NCBI RefSeq assembly: GCF_030123365.1 | Contig: NZ_CP126107.1 | Location: 1,907,501 to 1,971,500 of the forward strand | Length of the DNA: 64,000 bases | Reading direction: 5' to 3' | From: Neobacillus sp. SuZ13 | GTDB taxonomy: Bacteria; Bacillota; Bacilli; Bacillales; Cytobacillaceae | Position numbers and translations under genes: made by a program | The notes under the pieces: generated by a model | Seen by the model: the letters and a program-made list of their open reading frames with translations, nothing else | What the model was told of the DNA's origin: nothing | The model's database searches: none | Shown: piece by piece, positions 9,152-16,947 of the stretch | Numbering within the stretch: position 1 is the stretch's first letter | How the letters are laid out: each line of letters opens with the position of its first letter

Positions 9152-9512
9152 TGGTTGAAAGATGAACTGCTTAAAATCGCTGCTGCTGATGACCTGCACA
9201 TCTCACCGCCGAGAGGATAGGGTAACCTATGGCACACCGACCTGGATTTGGTCCGTCGTGGTTGACGATGCGCGGTATGTTCGGGCATATAATGGGAAGA
9301 ACTCTCGTTGGTACCAAGCAGAAGTAAAACAGAGACCTTGGCGAATCACTGTCGGCGGCATGGCGAAGGAAGTCAATTTTGAGCCAGAAGATAACGCAAT
9401 CAATGCCCGAATTGACGGCGCATACCGTCAAAAGTACAGTGACAGCCCGTATCTTAACTCAATGATCAGCACACGTGCCCGATCTGCGACTGTCAAGGTC
9501 ATCCCACGATAA
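9152..9512 (+). pseudogene. DUF2255-family protein, frameshifted and without a start
   Basis: The reading frame from about 9152 (WLKDELLKIAAADDLHISP) stops at a TAG near 9219. The rest of the domain (REDRVTYGTPTWIWSV through SARSATVKVIPR, to 9512) continues in another frame. The joint falls within the run ccgccgag near 9210, where one extra or two missing bases would explain it. No ATG precedes the first part in its frame. An apparent ATG start at 9162 would give an N-terminus from the wrong frame. The DUF2255 core with TPTW and YNGKNSRWYQA is clear, so this is a relic. Function of the family is unknown. Confidence 0.7.
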
Positions 9513-9551
9513 AGAATTAGACGGAGAAAGCCACCATAGCAACAGATAAAA

Positions 9552-9593
9552 GAGGGCGTCTAAATGCAATTTGATCTGCTTTTGGACGCCCTC
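9552..9593. terminator. Bidirectional terminator-like hairpin
   Basis: GAGGGCGTC (9552-9560) pairs perfectly with GACGCCCTC (9585-9593), with extra A/T pairing inside. It sits between the plus-strand DUF2255 relic and the minus-strand TetR gene, which converge here. Confidence 0.6.
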
Positions 9594-9611
9594 CATTTAT
9601 TATATTTTCTG

Positions 9612-10160
9612 CTATTCCAGGTTTCTGTCCAACAACGCTCCCGTCTGCTCTGCCATCACACGAGCTGGCAATGGCATTCCATTCTTGAACCACCATTCCA
9701 CGGCACCAACAACCGCTGAGCCAAAAAATTGAAGAATAACATCTTCACTTAAGCCTTGATTAGTTCCTTCGGTTGTTTCCACTTCCACTTTAAACTCTTC
9801 GATGACTAATTCGAGAAACCGACTTCGAAAATAGGGAGCACCTTTACTCGCTAACATGGTTGAAAAAAATAAATAATTACGCTCAAAGTATTCGTACCAG
9901 ACATAATTTCCTTCTTGAAAAGTCATTTCAGATGCCGATTGGCATAGTTCTCGGAGATTGTCCATATGCTCTTCAATCATTTTATCCAATAGATCATATT
10001 TATCTGTGTAATGCAGATAGATGGTTCCTCTATTAACATCTGCCCTGTCAGCAATATCCTGAATGGTAATATCATCAAAACTTTTTTCAGACATCAGTTC
10101 AATGACAGCATTTTTTATTGCTACTTGGCTTTTGGCTATTCTTCTATCAACTTTAGACAT
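9612..10160 (-). CDS. TetR/AcrR-family transcriptional regulator
   Basis: This 182-residue regulator has N-terminal helix-turn-helix IQDIADRADVNRGTIYLHYTDKYDLLDKMI (about residues 33-62), the canonical TetR DNA-binding signature. The C-terminal half is helical and ligand-binding (TetR_C type, with GAVEWWFKNGMPLPARVMAEQ). It is divergent from the CMD-AKR-MFS-cupin genes, and a perfect 10-bp inverted repeat lies 26-56 bases upstream of its start, so autoregulation and control of the divergent operon are likely. The inducer is unknown. Confidence 0.88.
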   Translation of the reverse strand: MSKVDRRIAKSQVAIKNAVIELMSEKSFDDITIQDIADRADVNRGTIYLHYTDKYDLLDKMIEEHMDNLRELCQSASEMTFQEGNYVWYEYFERNYLFFSTMLASKGAPYFRSRFLELVIEEFKVEVETTEGTNQGLSEDVILQFFGSAVVGAVEWWFKNGMPLPARVMAEQTGALLDRNLE

Positions 10161-10185
10161 TTTATTTCACCAATCTTTCAAAAGA

Positions 10186-10216
10186 TACTCAACAATTTTA
10201 CTTGATTTGTTGAGTA
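10186..10216. promoter_or_regulatory. Probable TetR-family operator, perfect 10-bp inverted repeat
   Basis: TACTCAACAA at 10186-10195 and TTGTTGAGTA at 10207-10216 are exact reverse complements with an 11-base spacer. The element lies in the divergent intergenic space just upstream of the TetR gene. A second smaller palindrome, TTGATTAATCAA (10283-10294), lies nearer the CMD gene. Binding by the adjacent TetR protein is inferred. Confidence 0.6.
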
Positions 10217-10375
10217 ATCAACGAATTGTGTTCATTTAACCATTGAAAGTATAACAAGCTTTTTTATAATTATAAACAGATGTTGATTAATCAATCAATA
10301 TTAATTTTTAAAGCATCATGTTGAAGCTACTTTTGGAATAATAAATGAAATTAACTTCAAACTGGAGGCCAATTC

Positions 10376-11131
10376 ATGGACCGCATTGAAAAGAGCAAGG
10401 AAAAATACAAACAGCTATTTGGAAATGGAGAATCAGCCGCATACGCTGCCGATCCTGATTTTTTGGACATTCTTAGCCGCTTCATTTTTGGAGAAGTTTT
10501 TTATCAAGGGAACCTGGATGACAAGCAACGTGAGCTTATCACTCTGGTTGTGCTTGCTACGAGCCAGACGTTGCCTCAGCTCAAGGCACATGTAGTTGCT
10601 GCACTGAACGCCCAGCTGACACCTGTTGAAATTAAAGAGGCCGTTTACCAGTGTGCTCCTTATATCGGATTTCCCAAAACATTAAACGCCATCAGTGAAG
10701 TCAATGGGGTTTTCAAAGCAAAGAATATTGCTTTACCAATAGAAAGCCAAAAGACTGTAGAAGAAGAAAATCGCTTTGACAAGGGATTATCCGTACAGGT
10801 AAAGATTTTTGGTGAGATAATCGCAAAAATGCAAGAGAGTGCCCCGTCAAATCAAAAGCATATACAGGAATACCTTTCCGCCTTTTGCTTTGGAGATTTC
10901 TACACTCGAGGCGGACTTGATTTGAAAACACGAGAGTTACTGACACTCTGCATCGTAAGTAGCCTTGGCGGTGCGGAAAGACAAGTAAAGGCACATGTGC
11001 AGGGTAACCTAAATGTGGGCAATGACAAGGAAACATTGATCTCCGCCATCACTCACTGCCTCCCATATATGGGCTTTCCAAGAACACTGAACGCATTAGC
11101 TTGTATCAATGAAATTATTCCAGAAAATTAA
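10376..11131 (+). CDS. Carboxymuconolactone decarboxylase (CMD/AhpD-like) family protein, two domains
   Basis: This 251-residue cytoplasmic protein is made of two CMD repeats. Residues about 20-110 carry ELITLVVLATSQTLPQLKAHVVAALNAQLTPVEIKEAVYQCAPYIGFPKTLNA. Residues about 150-245 carry ELLTLCIVSSLGGAERQVKAHVQGNLNVGNDKETLISAITHCLPYMGFPRTLNA. The single Cys near the end of each repeat (QCAPY and HCLPY) does not form the CxxC of true AhpD, so alkylhydroperoxidase activity is doubtful. It heads a unit with an aldo/keto reductase, MFS exporter and cupin, a grouping common beside TetR regulators in Firmicutes. SD GGAGG precedes the ATG. Precise function unknown. Confidence 0.82.
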   Translation: MDRIEKSKEKYKQLFGNGESAAYAADPDFLDILSRFIFGEVFYQGNLDDKQRELITLVVLATSQTLPQLKAHVVAALNAQLTPVEIKEAVYQCAPYIGFPKTLNAISEVNGVFKAKNIALPIESQKTVEEENRFDKGLSVQVKIFGEIIAKMQESAPSNQKHIQEYLSAFCFGDFYTRGGLDLKTRELLTLCIVSSLGGAERQVKAHVQGNLNVGNDKETLISAITHCLPYMGFPRTLNALACINEIIPEN

Positions 11132-11223
11132 GAGAGAAGTAGAAAAAGGGATGCCGCTTATTCTTGTAAAACTTCTACCCGGCAGGGATGACAAAAATAT
11201 AACAATGCAAAGGAGACAAAAGC

Positions 11224-12087
11224 ATGTTTAACGAAACTTACAAATTATCAAATGGTGTAGAAATACCAAAATTAGGTCTTGGTACCTGGCTGCTTGACAA
11301 TCCACAGGCAGCACAGGCAGTGCGAGATGCGGTATCTATCGGATATCGTCATATTGATACTGCTCAGGCTTACATGAATGAAGCTGGTGTAGGAGAAGGA
11401 ATCCGTTCCAGCGGTGTCGCAAGAGAAGAACTTTTCATTACGACAAAGGTTGCTGCAGAAGCAAAGACCTATGATGCAGTTACGAAGTCTATTGATGAGT
11501 CTTTAGTAAAGTTGGGACTTGATTACATTGACCTTCTGATTATTCACAGTCCACAGCCTTGGAAGGAGTTCCGTGAGGCGAACCGTTACTTCCAGGAAAA
11601 CAAAGAAGTATGGAATGCAATGGAGGATGCTTATATGACAGGTAAGTTAAAGGCAATCGGTCTTTCTAACTTTCTACAGGATGATATAGAGAATATTCTT
11701 GCAAGCTGTGAGATCAAGCCTATGGTAAATCAAATATTGGCACATGTGAGCAATACTCCTTTTGAACTAATTGAACACTGCCAGAAGAATGACATCTTGG
11801 TAGAGGCATATTCACCAATTGCACACGGTGCAGTTCTCGATAATGCTGAGGTAAAGGTAATAGCTGATAGGTATGGAGTATCTGTTGCTCAACTTTGCCT
11901 ACGTTACGATATCCAGCTTGGTCTTGTAGTAATTCCTAAAACGGCAAATCCTGACCACATGAGAAACAATGCAGAGCTTGATTTTGTTATCAATGATGAA
12001 GATATGGAAACTTTGAAGAATGTAGAGCATATCCAAAATTATGGTGAGCATAGCTTCTTCCCGGTATTTGGGGGGAAATTAAAATAA
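11224..12087 (+). CDS. Aldo/keto reductase (AKR5 type, YvgN/YtbE-like)
   Basis: This 287-residue NADPH-dependent (beta/alpha)8-barrel reductase has the catalytic tetrad as DTAQAYMNEAGVG (Asp and Tyr), FITTKVAAE (Lys) and LLIIHSPQPW (His). The C-terminal cofactor motif is LVVIPKTANPDHMRNN. Length and motifs are complete. Related Bacillus enzymes reduce glyoxal and other small aldehydes. It is 92 bases downstream of the CMD gene with SD AAAGGAGAC, and its stop overlaps the probable ancestral start of the MFS gene. Likely TetR-controlled; physiological substrate unknown. Confidence 0.88.
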   Translation: MFNETYKLSNGVEIPKLGLGTWLLDNPQAAQAVRDAVSIGYRHIDTAQAYMNEAGVGEGIRSSGVAREELFITTKVAAEAKTYDAVTKSIDESLVKLGLDYIDLLIIHSPQPWKEFREANRYFQENKEVWNAMEDAYMTGKLKAIGLSNFLQDDIENILASCEIKPMVNQILAHVSNTPFELIEHCQKNDILVEAYSPIAHGAVLDNAEVKVIADRYGVSVAQLCLRYDIQLGLVVIPKTANPDHMRNNAELDFVINDEDMETLKNVEHIQNYGEHSFFPVFGGKLK

Positions 12088-12122
12088 TAAGCAAACAAAT
12101 AAATAACGATTGGAAAATTTAC

Positions 12123-13280
12123 TTGCTGGCTCTCATTACTTTTATGGTCAGTACATCAGAGTATGTCATTGCAGGTATTTTGGATAAAGTTGCTGCCTCC
12201 GCCAATGTATCGGTATCGGTAGCAGGACAACTGATCACCATATTTGCGTTAGCTAATGCGGTTGGTTCTCCCCTCGTCGTGATGGGGACGACAAGATTGA
12301 ATCAGCGGAAGTTATTAATGCTTTCTCTAGTGTTAATGGTGATTGGCTGCGTAATGACTTTTACCCTTTCTGGTTTCGGTTTTCTAATCGTCTCACGCAT
12401 TATTCTTGCTCTAGGAAGCGGCGTTTTTGCTATTGGTGCGAAGACTGCAGCAGTCAATTTAGCTTCCCCAGAAAAACAAGCAGGTGCTATCGGCACTGTT
12501 TTACTTGGATTTAGTGCTGCAATCATCATCGGTGTTCCAATTGGTCGTCTTATAGCCACAGCATATGACTGGAAGCTAATTTTTGTGGGGATAGGTGTTC
12601 TGAGTCTACTAGCAATGTTCGTCATTATACGTACGATTCCTGCTACAAATAACGGGTCAGCCGTCCCTCTAGGCAAGCAACTCTCATATTTAAAGAACCC
12701 GAAAATCTTAATGGGCCTTGGTGCAACGTTCTTTTGGCAGTTAGGATATGGCGTAATGTATTCCTATATTGCACCCTTCCTGCTGATCGTTACATCCATG
12801 AACGGACGAGAAGTTAGCGGTGCCTTGTTTGCCTTCGGTATCGCTACCTTAATAGGTTCAAAGTTTGGTGGCTTCATGACGGATCGGATTGGTAACCCTA
12901 GAACTCTTGTTAGCGGTTTGGTTGTCCATTGTTTAGCTCTAGTGTTGCTATCTACAATTGCAAGGTCACCTCTTGTCGCCATTCCGTTGCTTATACTCTG
13001 GTCCTTCTCGGCATGGTCGTCAGGCCCAGGTATGCAGTATAACCTGGTTTGGCTTGCACCAGAAGCTTCAGGAATCATGCTAAGTTTATATGGCTCATTC
13101 ATACAATTAGGCATAGCTGCAGCGGCAGGCATTGGGGGTATTGCTGTAAAAAGTATATCGGTACTAGCGGTCAGCTGGATTGGGGCCGCAGCAGTGGCAA
13201 TTGCTGCAATTATTGCGGCGGTATCATTTAGTTTTAATAGTAAAGTAGCCAGGAAGTCGTTTAATAAGGAAATACTATGA
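12123..13280 (+). CDS. MFS transporter (DHA1/AraJ-type), start codon probably damaged
   Basis: This major facilitator protein of about 385 residues or more has roughly 12 hydrophobic segments and loop motif A-like GSKFGGFMTDRIGNPR between the two halves. In frame upstream of the TTG at 12123 the sequence reads ISKQINNDWKIYLLALI, which looks like the true N-terminus, but its first codon is ATA at 12087-12089. That codon overlaps the TAA of the reductase gene exactly where a TAATG coupling would be expected, with a G-rich SD-like run around 12070-12075. The TTG has no SD. The gene may be poorly expressed or silent. Predicted drug or sugar-type efflux; substrate unknown. Confidence 0.75.
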   Translation: MLALITFMVSTSEYVIAGILDKVAASANVSVSVAGQLITIFALANAVGSPLVVMGTTRLNQRKLLMLSLVLMVIGCVMTFTLSGFGFLIVSRIILALGSGVFAIGAKTAAVNLASPEKQAGAIGTVLLGFSAAIIIGVPIGRLIATAYDWKLIFVGIGVLSLLAMFVIIRTIPATNNGSAVPLGKQLSYLKNPKILMGLGATFFWQLGYGVMYSYIAPFLLIVTSMNGREVSGALFAFGIATLIGSKFGGFMTDRIGNPRTLVSGLVVHCLALVLLSTIARSPLVAIPLLILWSFSAWSSGPGMQYNLVWLAPEASGIMLSLYGSFIQLGIAAAAGIGGIAVKSISVLAVSWIGAAAVAIAAIIAAVSFSFNSKVARKSFNKEIL

Positions 13281-13377
13281 GCAATATAGATATAACATTT
13301 AACACCGAGGAAGTAATAGTGCAACAGATGTAGCAATTAATGAAATGATTATTCATCCAACTGTTCGAGTTATTTAA
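13277..13377 (+). pseudogene. Short coding remnant between MFS and cupin genes
   Basis: Two short fragments in different frames lie here: one starting MSNIDITFNTEEVIVQQ and one ending NSATDVAINEMIIHPTVRVI before a TAA. The second looks like the C-terminal end of a protein. I cannot assign a family. Probably the residue of a gene lost from this operon. Confidence 0.3.
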
Positions 13378-13406
13378 TAAAAGTAAATTTATTGGGGGAA
13401 TTAAAA

Positions 13407-13817
13407 ATGGTAAAACATGAAGAAGTAAAAAATGGCGTTATTTTCCCGGTTGGCGAGAAAAATGATGCATATGCACAATTTTTTGTGGGACAAAGTTATC
13501 TTAAAGGATTAGTTGCTGATCCTAATGTGAATGTTGGTGTAGGGAATGTAACCTTTGAACCAGGGTGCAGAAATAACTGGCATATCCATCGTGATGGATT
13601 TCAAATTTTATTGGTAACTGGCGGCGAAGGTTGGTACCAAGAAGAAGGAAAACCTGCTCAATTCTTAAAAGCAGGTGATGTTATTGTTACTCACGATGGT
13701 GTAAAACACTGGCATGGCGCTGCAAAAGACAGCTGGTTTGAACACATTGCAATCACAGCTGGTACGCCTGAATGGTTGGAACCAGTATCAGATGAGGAAT
13801 ATAACAAAGTAAAATAA
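13407..13817 (+). CDS. Cupin-domain protein
   Basis: This is a small single-domain cupin of about 136 residues. The two metal-binding cupin motifs are visible: NVTFEPGCRNNWHIHRDGFQILLVTGGEGWYQEEG (motif 1 with two His) and the motif 2 region GDVIVTHDGVKHWHGAAKDSWFEHIAI. I use the ATG at 13407, because GGGGGA at about 13394-13399 is at SD distance; an in-frame TTG at 13392 overlaps it. It is the last gene of the CMD-AKR-MFS-cupin group and is followed by a hairpin at 13986. Enzyme activity unknown. Confidence 0.85.
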   Translation: MVKHEEVKNGVIFPVGEKNDAYAQFFVGQSYLKGLVADPNVNVGVGNVTFEPGCRNNWHIHRDGFQILLVTGGEGWYQEEGKPAQFLKAGDVIVTHDGVKHWHGAAKDSWFEHIAITAGTPEWLEPVSDEEYNKVK

Positions 13818-13985
13818 TAGTAGAGGAATGGTGTGTGTTCTCGGAGACATTTCAGAAACTGGCTGGTTCGTTAGACCTGATTGTGAAAACAGTGAGCGCA
13901 TTCTAGATTCAGATGTCCGCTATCGATTTGTAGTCGATAGCAGTACGATGGAAAATGAATTACGAGTATTTCTAGTAATATATTT

Positions 13986-14014
13986 AGAGGCACGCCTAAA
14001 AGGTGTGCCTCTTT
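13986..14014 (+). terminator. Terminator-like hairpin after the cupin gene
   Basis: A 12-bp stem AGAGGCACGCCT / AGGTGTGCCTCT with an AAA loop (one wobble pair) is followed by TT-rich sequence. It probably ends the CMD-AKR-MFS-cupin transcript. It lies inside a weak open frame (13828-14082) whose translation has no family features. Confidence 0.6.
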
Positions 14015-14088
14015 ACATGTTGGAAGATAGAGAGGGTTATTTAAAAGATAATAAGAGGAATGAATACTTTGCATATTCTTAATAAAAT

Positions 14089-14116
14089 AAAAAGCCTTGA
14101 AGAACCAAGGCTTTTT
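14089..14116 (-). terminator. Terminator beside the tRNA-Arg fragment
   Basis: AAAAAGCCTTG / CAAGGCTTTTT form an 11-bp stem with a six-base loop. On the minus strand it directly follows the partial tRNA-Arg copy, exactly as the terminator at 19041-19068 follows the intact tRNA. This suggests that the tRNA end and its terminator were duplicated together. Confidence 0.6.
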
Positions 14117-14117
14117 G

Positions 14118-14155
14118 ACGTCCCGAAGAGGATTCAAACCTCCGGCCTGCAGTTT
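14118..14155 (-). repeat. Partial copy of the tRNA-Arg(CCT) 3' end (att-like repeat)
   Basis: Over 38 bases this matches 19071-19108 (the 3' half of the intact tRNA-Arg gene) at 35 positions, including an exact 18-base block (acgtcccgaagaggattc). All three differences are transitions. The copy stops in the anticodon arm, so it cannot make a tRNA. Its orientation is the same as the intact gene, as expected for the duplicated att end of an element integrated at the tRNA 3' end. Confidence 0.75.
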
Positions 14156-14368
14156 GAGAAAAGTATAAAAAGGGTAAAATCGACCGCCAAACTCTTAAAT
14201 GGGGTTTTACTGTAAACCGCCACTTTATTTCTTAAGGTTTAAAACTTAAAAGTTAAGAATTTGTTAATGTTTTTTATATAGGGAGTTAAGTTCTGTCAGG
14301 TACAATCAATGTACGTCGACGAAATCATAAATAAAGAATACAAAATTATAGTATAAGGAGATGGAAAA

Positions 14369-15364
14369 ATGATTAATAAAGCAAAAATAATATCATCTTT
14401 ACTGGGTGTAACAATAGCTTTATCAGCATTCAGTACAAGTACGCAAGTAAAAGCAAGTGAACAAAAGAAAGAGGCAACAGCAGAACAAACGAAATCAAAT
14501 AATGTCCAAGATTCAAATCAAATAAAGCAATCAAAAGAAAAACTAACTAAAGGTCAGGAAATGGCTAACATTCTAAGCAGCACAAATTGGCAAGGTACAA
14601 GAGTGTACGACAAAAATAAAAATGACTTAACAAAAGAGAATGCGAACTTCATTGGTCTTGCGAAATACGATGCGAAATCAGGAAGATATGAATTTTTTAA
14701 TGCAAAAACAGGTGAAAGCCGTGGCGATAAAGGAATTTTCTTTATCACCAATGACGGGAAAAAGAGAATATTAATCTCAGAATCTATGAATTATCAAACT
14801 GTTGTCGAAATGACAAAACTAAAAAATGATGTTTTTACTTACAAAAGAATGGGGAAAGACGCTAATGGTAATCCTGTAGAAGTATTCGTTGAGCATGTTC
14901 CATTTAAAGAAAAAGAACTGTCTTTTACTGATCCAGACAAGCAATTGGACGCTATTACAGGAGATATTGTTAAAAACGTTGATGGAGATAAAATTTTAGG
15001 TAGTACCCTTTGGCACGGGACAAAGGTATTGGATGAGAACGGCAATGATGTAACAAATTATAATTTAAATTTTATAAGTCTCGCAAAATTTGATAATAAA
15101 ACGAATAAATATGAGTTTTTCAATAATGATATAGGCACGAGCCGCGGTGATTATGGCTATTTCGATGTTGTTCGTGGAAATAAGGTAAGAGCCCATGTTT
15201 CAATTGGAGATAGGAAGTATGGTGCCGCTCTTGAACTTACAGAACTGAATCTAAATAAATTTACGTATAAAAGAACTGGCAAAGATAAAGATGGCAAGGA
15301 TATTACGATATTCGTTGAACATGAGCCTTATAAAGGTGAACTAAAACCAAAACTTAGTTTCTAA
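14369..15364 (+). CDS. Secreted protein with two DUF4822 domains
   Basis: This 331-residue protein has a Sec signal peptide (MINKAKIISSLLGVTIALSAF, then TSTQVKASE, probable cleavage after VKA) and a charged linker rich in Glu, Lys and Gln. Two related domains follow. Domain 1 (about residues 65-180) starts GQEMANILSSTNWQGTRVYD and contains ESRGDKGIFFI. Domain 2 (about 200-325) starts DKILGSTLWHGTKVLD and contains TSRGDYGYFDVV. The repeated WxGTxVxDxxxND, NFIxLAKxD, YEFF, SRGDxGxF and FTYKRxGKD motifs fit DUF4822. Function unknown. It stands directly before a sensor kinase/regulator pair inside the tRNA-Arg island, which could sense or control it. Confidence 0.82.
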   Translation: MINKAKIISSLLGVTIALSAFSTSTQVKASEQKKEATAEQTKSNNVQDSNQIKQSKEKLTKGQEMANILSSTNWQGTRVYDKNKNDLTKENANFIGLAKYDAKSGRYEFFNAKTGESRGDKGIFFITNDGKKRILISESMNYQTVVEMTKLKNDVFTYKRMGKDANGNPVEVFVEHVPFKEKELSFTDPDKQLDAITGDIVKNVDGDKILGSTLWHGTKVLDENGNDVTNYNLNFISLAKFDNKTNKYEFFNNDIGTSRGDYGYFDVVRGNKVRAHVSIGDRKYGAALELTELNLNKFTYKRTGKDKDGKDITIFVEHEPYKGELKPKLSF

Positions 15365-15407
15365 AACATAATACTCCAGTAACAGGATCTAATGTACAAT
15401 TGGAAAA

Positions 15408-15435
15408 AAGGTTGTCTACAAAAGGTGACAACCTT
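15408..15435 (+). terminator. Hairpin between DUF4822 gene and sensor kinase gene
   Basis: AAGGTTGTC at 15408-15416 and GACAACCTT at 15427-15435 are perfect reverse complements with a 10-base loop, followed by a moderately T-rich tail. Likely a weak terminator or attenuator separating the DUF4822 gene from the two-component genes. Confidence 0.5.
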
Positions 15436-15488
15436 CTTACCTTTACGGGAAATTAAAAAAACTGTACCTCGGATTGGGAGGCAATCTT

Positions 15489-16946
15489 ATGTCCATTCGG
15501 TGGCGATTATTAATTTCACATACAACAATGCTAATCGTAACAATAATATTATTCATAATAAGTGCTTTGTTAATACCAGTGGCGATTACAGGTGATGTTC
15601 GGAGTATTAAAGATTTGTATACACGTCAATATGCACTTAAGCCCTTAACAAAACCAGAGGAAAATGTTTTTCTAGATGTTAAATATTTAGCTAAAAAACA
15701 ACCAACTCAATTGTTAAATGAAGTCACACTTAAACAATTTGATCAACAGTTAGATACAGTAACGGCTGGATTAGTCATCCGTAAAGGAGAAAAAGTTGTA
15801 CATTCCTCAAAAATTTTAAATTCCATAAAAGACGTTAAAAAGCTTCCTTCTTTTGAACCAGAAAATATAAAAGTAAGAGACACCATCAGTATAGATCATA
15901 AATTTTATTTATATGTAAAGTTCGATTTTTATTTTCAGGATCAGGAAAAGGGCAGTGTTATCATAATGAGGGAAGTGAGCCCATTTGTTGAGCTGTCCAG
16001 AAGTTTATTTCCATTAATATTCGGCTCATTATTTCTATTATTAATTCTTGTAAATGGACTATTAAGTTATTTTGTATCCAAAAGTATTATTAAGCCCTTA
16101 TTTTTTTTAAAAAATGCAACAGAACAAATGGGCGAAGGTAATTTAAATGTGAAGATAGATCAAGTTAGGCAGGATGAAATTGGTCAGCTAAGTCATGCAT
16201 TTGACAAAATGAGGATAAGACTAAAAGAATCCATTGACATTCAGCTTCAATATGAAGAAAGCAGAAAGGAATTAATTTCTAATATCTCGCATGATTTAAA
16301 AACCCCTATAACAGCTATTAAAGGATATATTGAAGGAATTCAGGATGGTGTTGCAGTTTCACAGGGGAAAATGGAAAAATACCTTTCTACAATTAAACGT
16401 AAAGCAACAGATATGGATCGATTAATTGATGATTTATTTCTTTATTCTAAACTTGATTTAAATAAGCTTCCATTTTACTTTGTAGATATTGATATATTCC
16501 GATTTATAAAAGATTTTGTTGATGAAATATATTTTGATTTAGAAGAAAGAGGTATTAAGATAACCATAGAAAATAAGACGAAAAATATATTGATGGTAAT
16601 TGCTGACCGGGATCAATTAAGGAGAGTAATGACCAATATCATTGATAACTCTGTTAAGCATATGAAAAAGCCAGAAAAAATGATATGCATTCATATAATC
16701 GAAGAGAAAGATTTTGTTGAAATCAAAGTCAGTGATAATGGCTCAGGAATTGAGCCAACTTCTCTACCATATATTTTTGAACGTTTTTATCGTGTTGACG
16801 CATCAAGAAATCAATCAACCGGCGGAAGTGGACTAGGTCTTGCCATTTCAAAGCAGATTATTACAGAGCATAACGGTGATATATGGGTGAAAAGTCAATT
16901 AGGAGTAGGTACGAGTATTTTCTTTACATTGAAGAAGTCGAAATAG
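15489..16946 (+). CDS. Two-component sensor histidine kinase
   Basis: This 485-residue membrane kinase has TM1 at about residues 8-29, an extracellular sensor of about 145 residues and TM2 at about 175-200. A HAMP linker (SKSIIKPLFFLKNATEQMGEGNLNV) leads to HisKA with the phospho-acceptor His near residue 268 in ISHDLKTPITAIKGYIEGI. The HATPase_c domain has N-box NIIDNSVKHM, G1 VSDNGSGIEP, F-box YIFERFYRVDASR and G2 GGSGLGLAISKQI. The ATG at 15489 has SD GGGAGG seven bases upstream; an in-frame TTG at 15474 overlaps that SD. The cognate regulator gene starts one base after the stop. The signal is unknown; a cell-envelope cue is plausible from the topology. Confidence 0.9.
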   Translation: MSIRWRLLISHTTMLIVTIILFIISALLIPVAITGDVRSIKDLYTRQYALKPLTKPEENVFLDVKYLAKKQPTQLLNEVTLKQFDQQLDTVTAGLVIRKGEKVVHSSKILNSIKDVKKLPSFEPENIKVRDTISIDHKFYLYVKFDFYFQDQEKGSVIIMREVSPFVELSRSLFPLIFGSLFLLLILVNGLLSYFVSKSIIKPLFFLKNATEQMGEGNLNVKIDQVRQDEIGQLSHAFDKMRIRLKESIDIQLQYEESRKELISNISHDLKTPITAIKGYIEGIQDGVAVSQGKMEKYLSTIKRKATDMDRLIDDLFLYSKLDLNKLPFYFVDIDIFRFIKDFVDEIYFDLEERGIKITIENKTKNILMVIADRDQLRRVMTNIIDNSVKHMKKPEKMICIHIIEEKDFVEIKVSDNGSGIEPTSLPYIFERFYRVDASRNQSTGGSGLGLAISKQIITEHNGDIWVKSQLGVGTSIFFTLKKSK

Positions 16947-16947
16947 A

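Noticed and set aside
13828..14082. 84-codon frame downstream of the cupin gene
   Set aside because: No recognisable family and a terminator hairpin lies inside it; more likely non-coding or a remnant.
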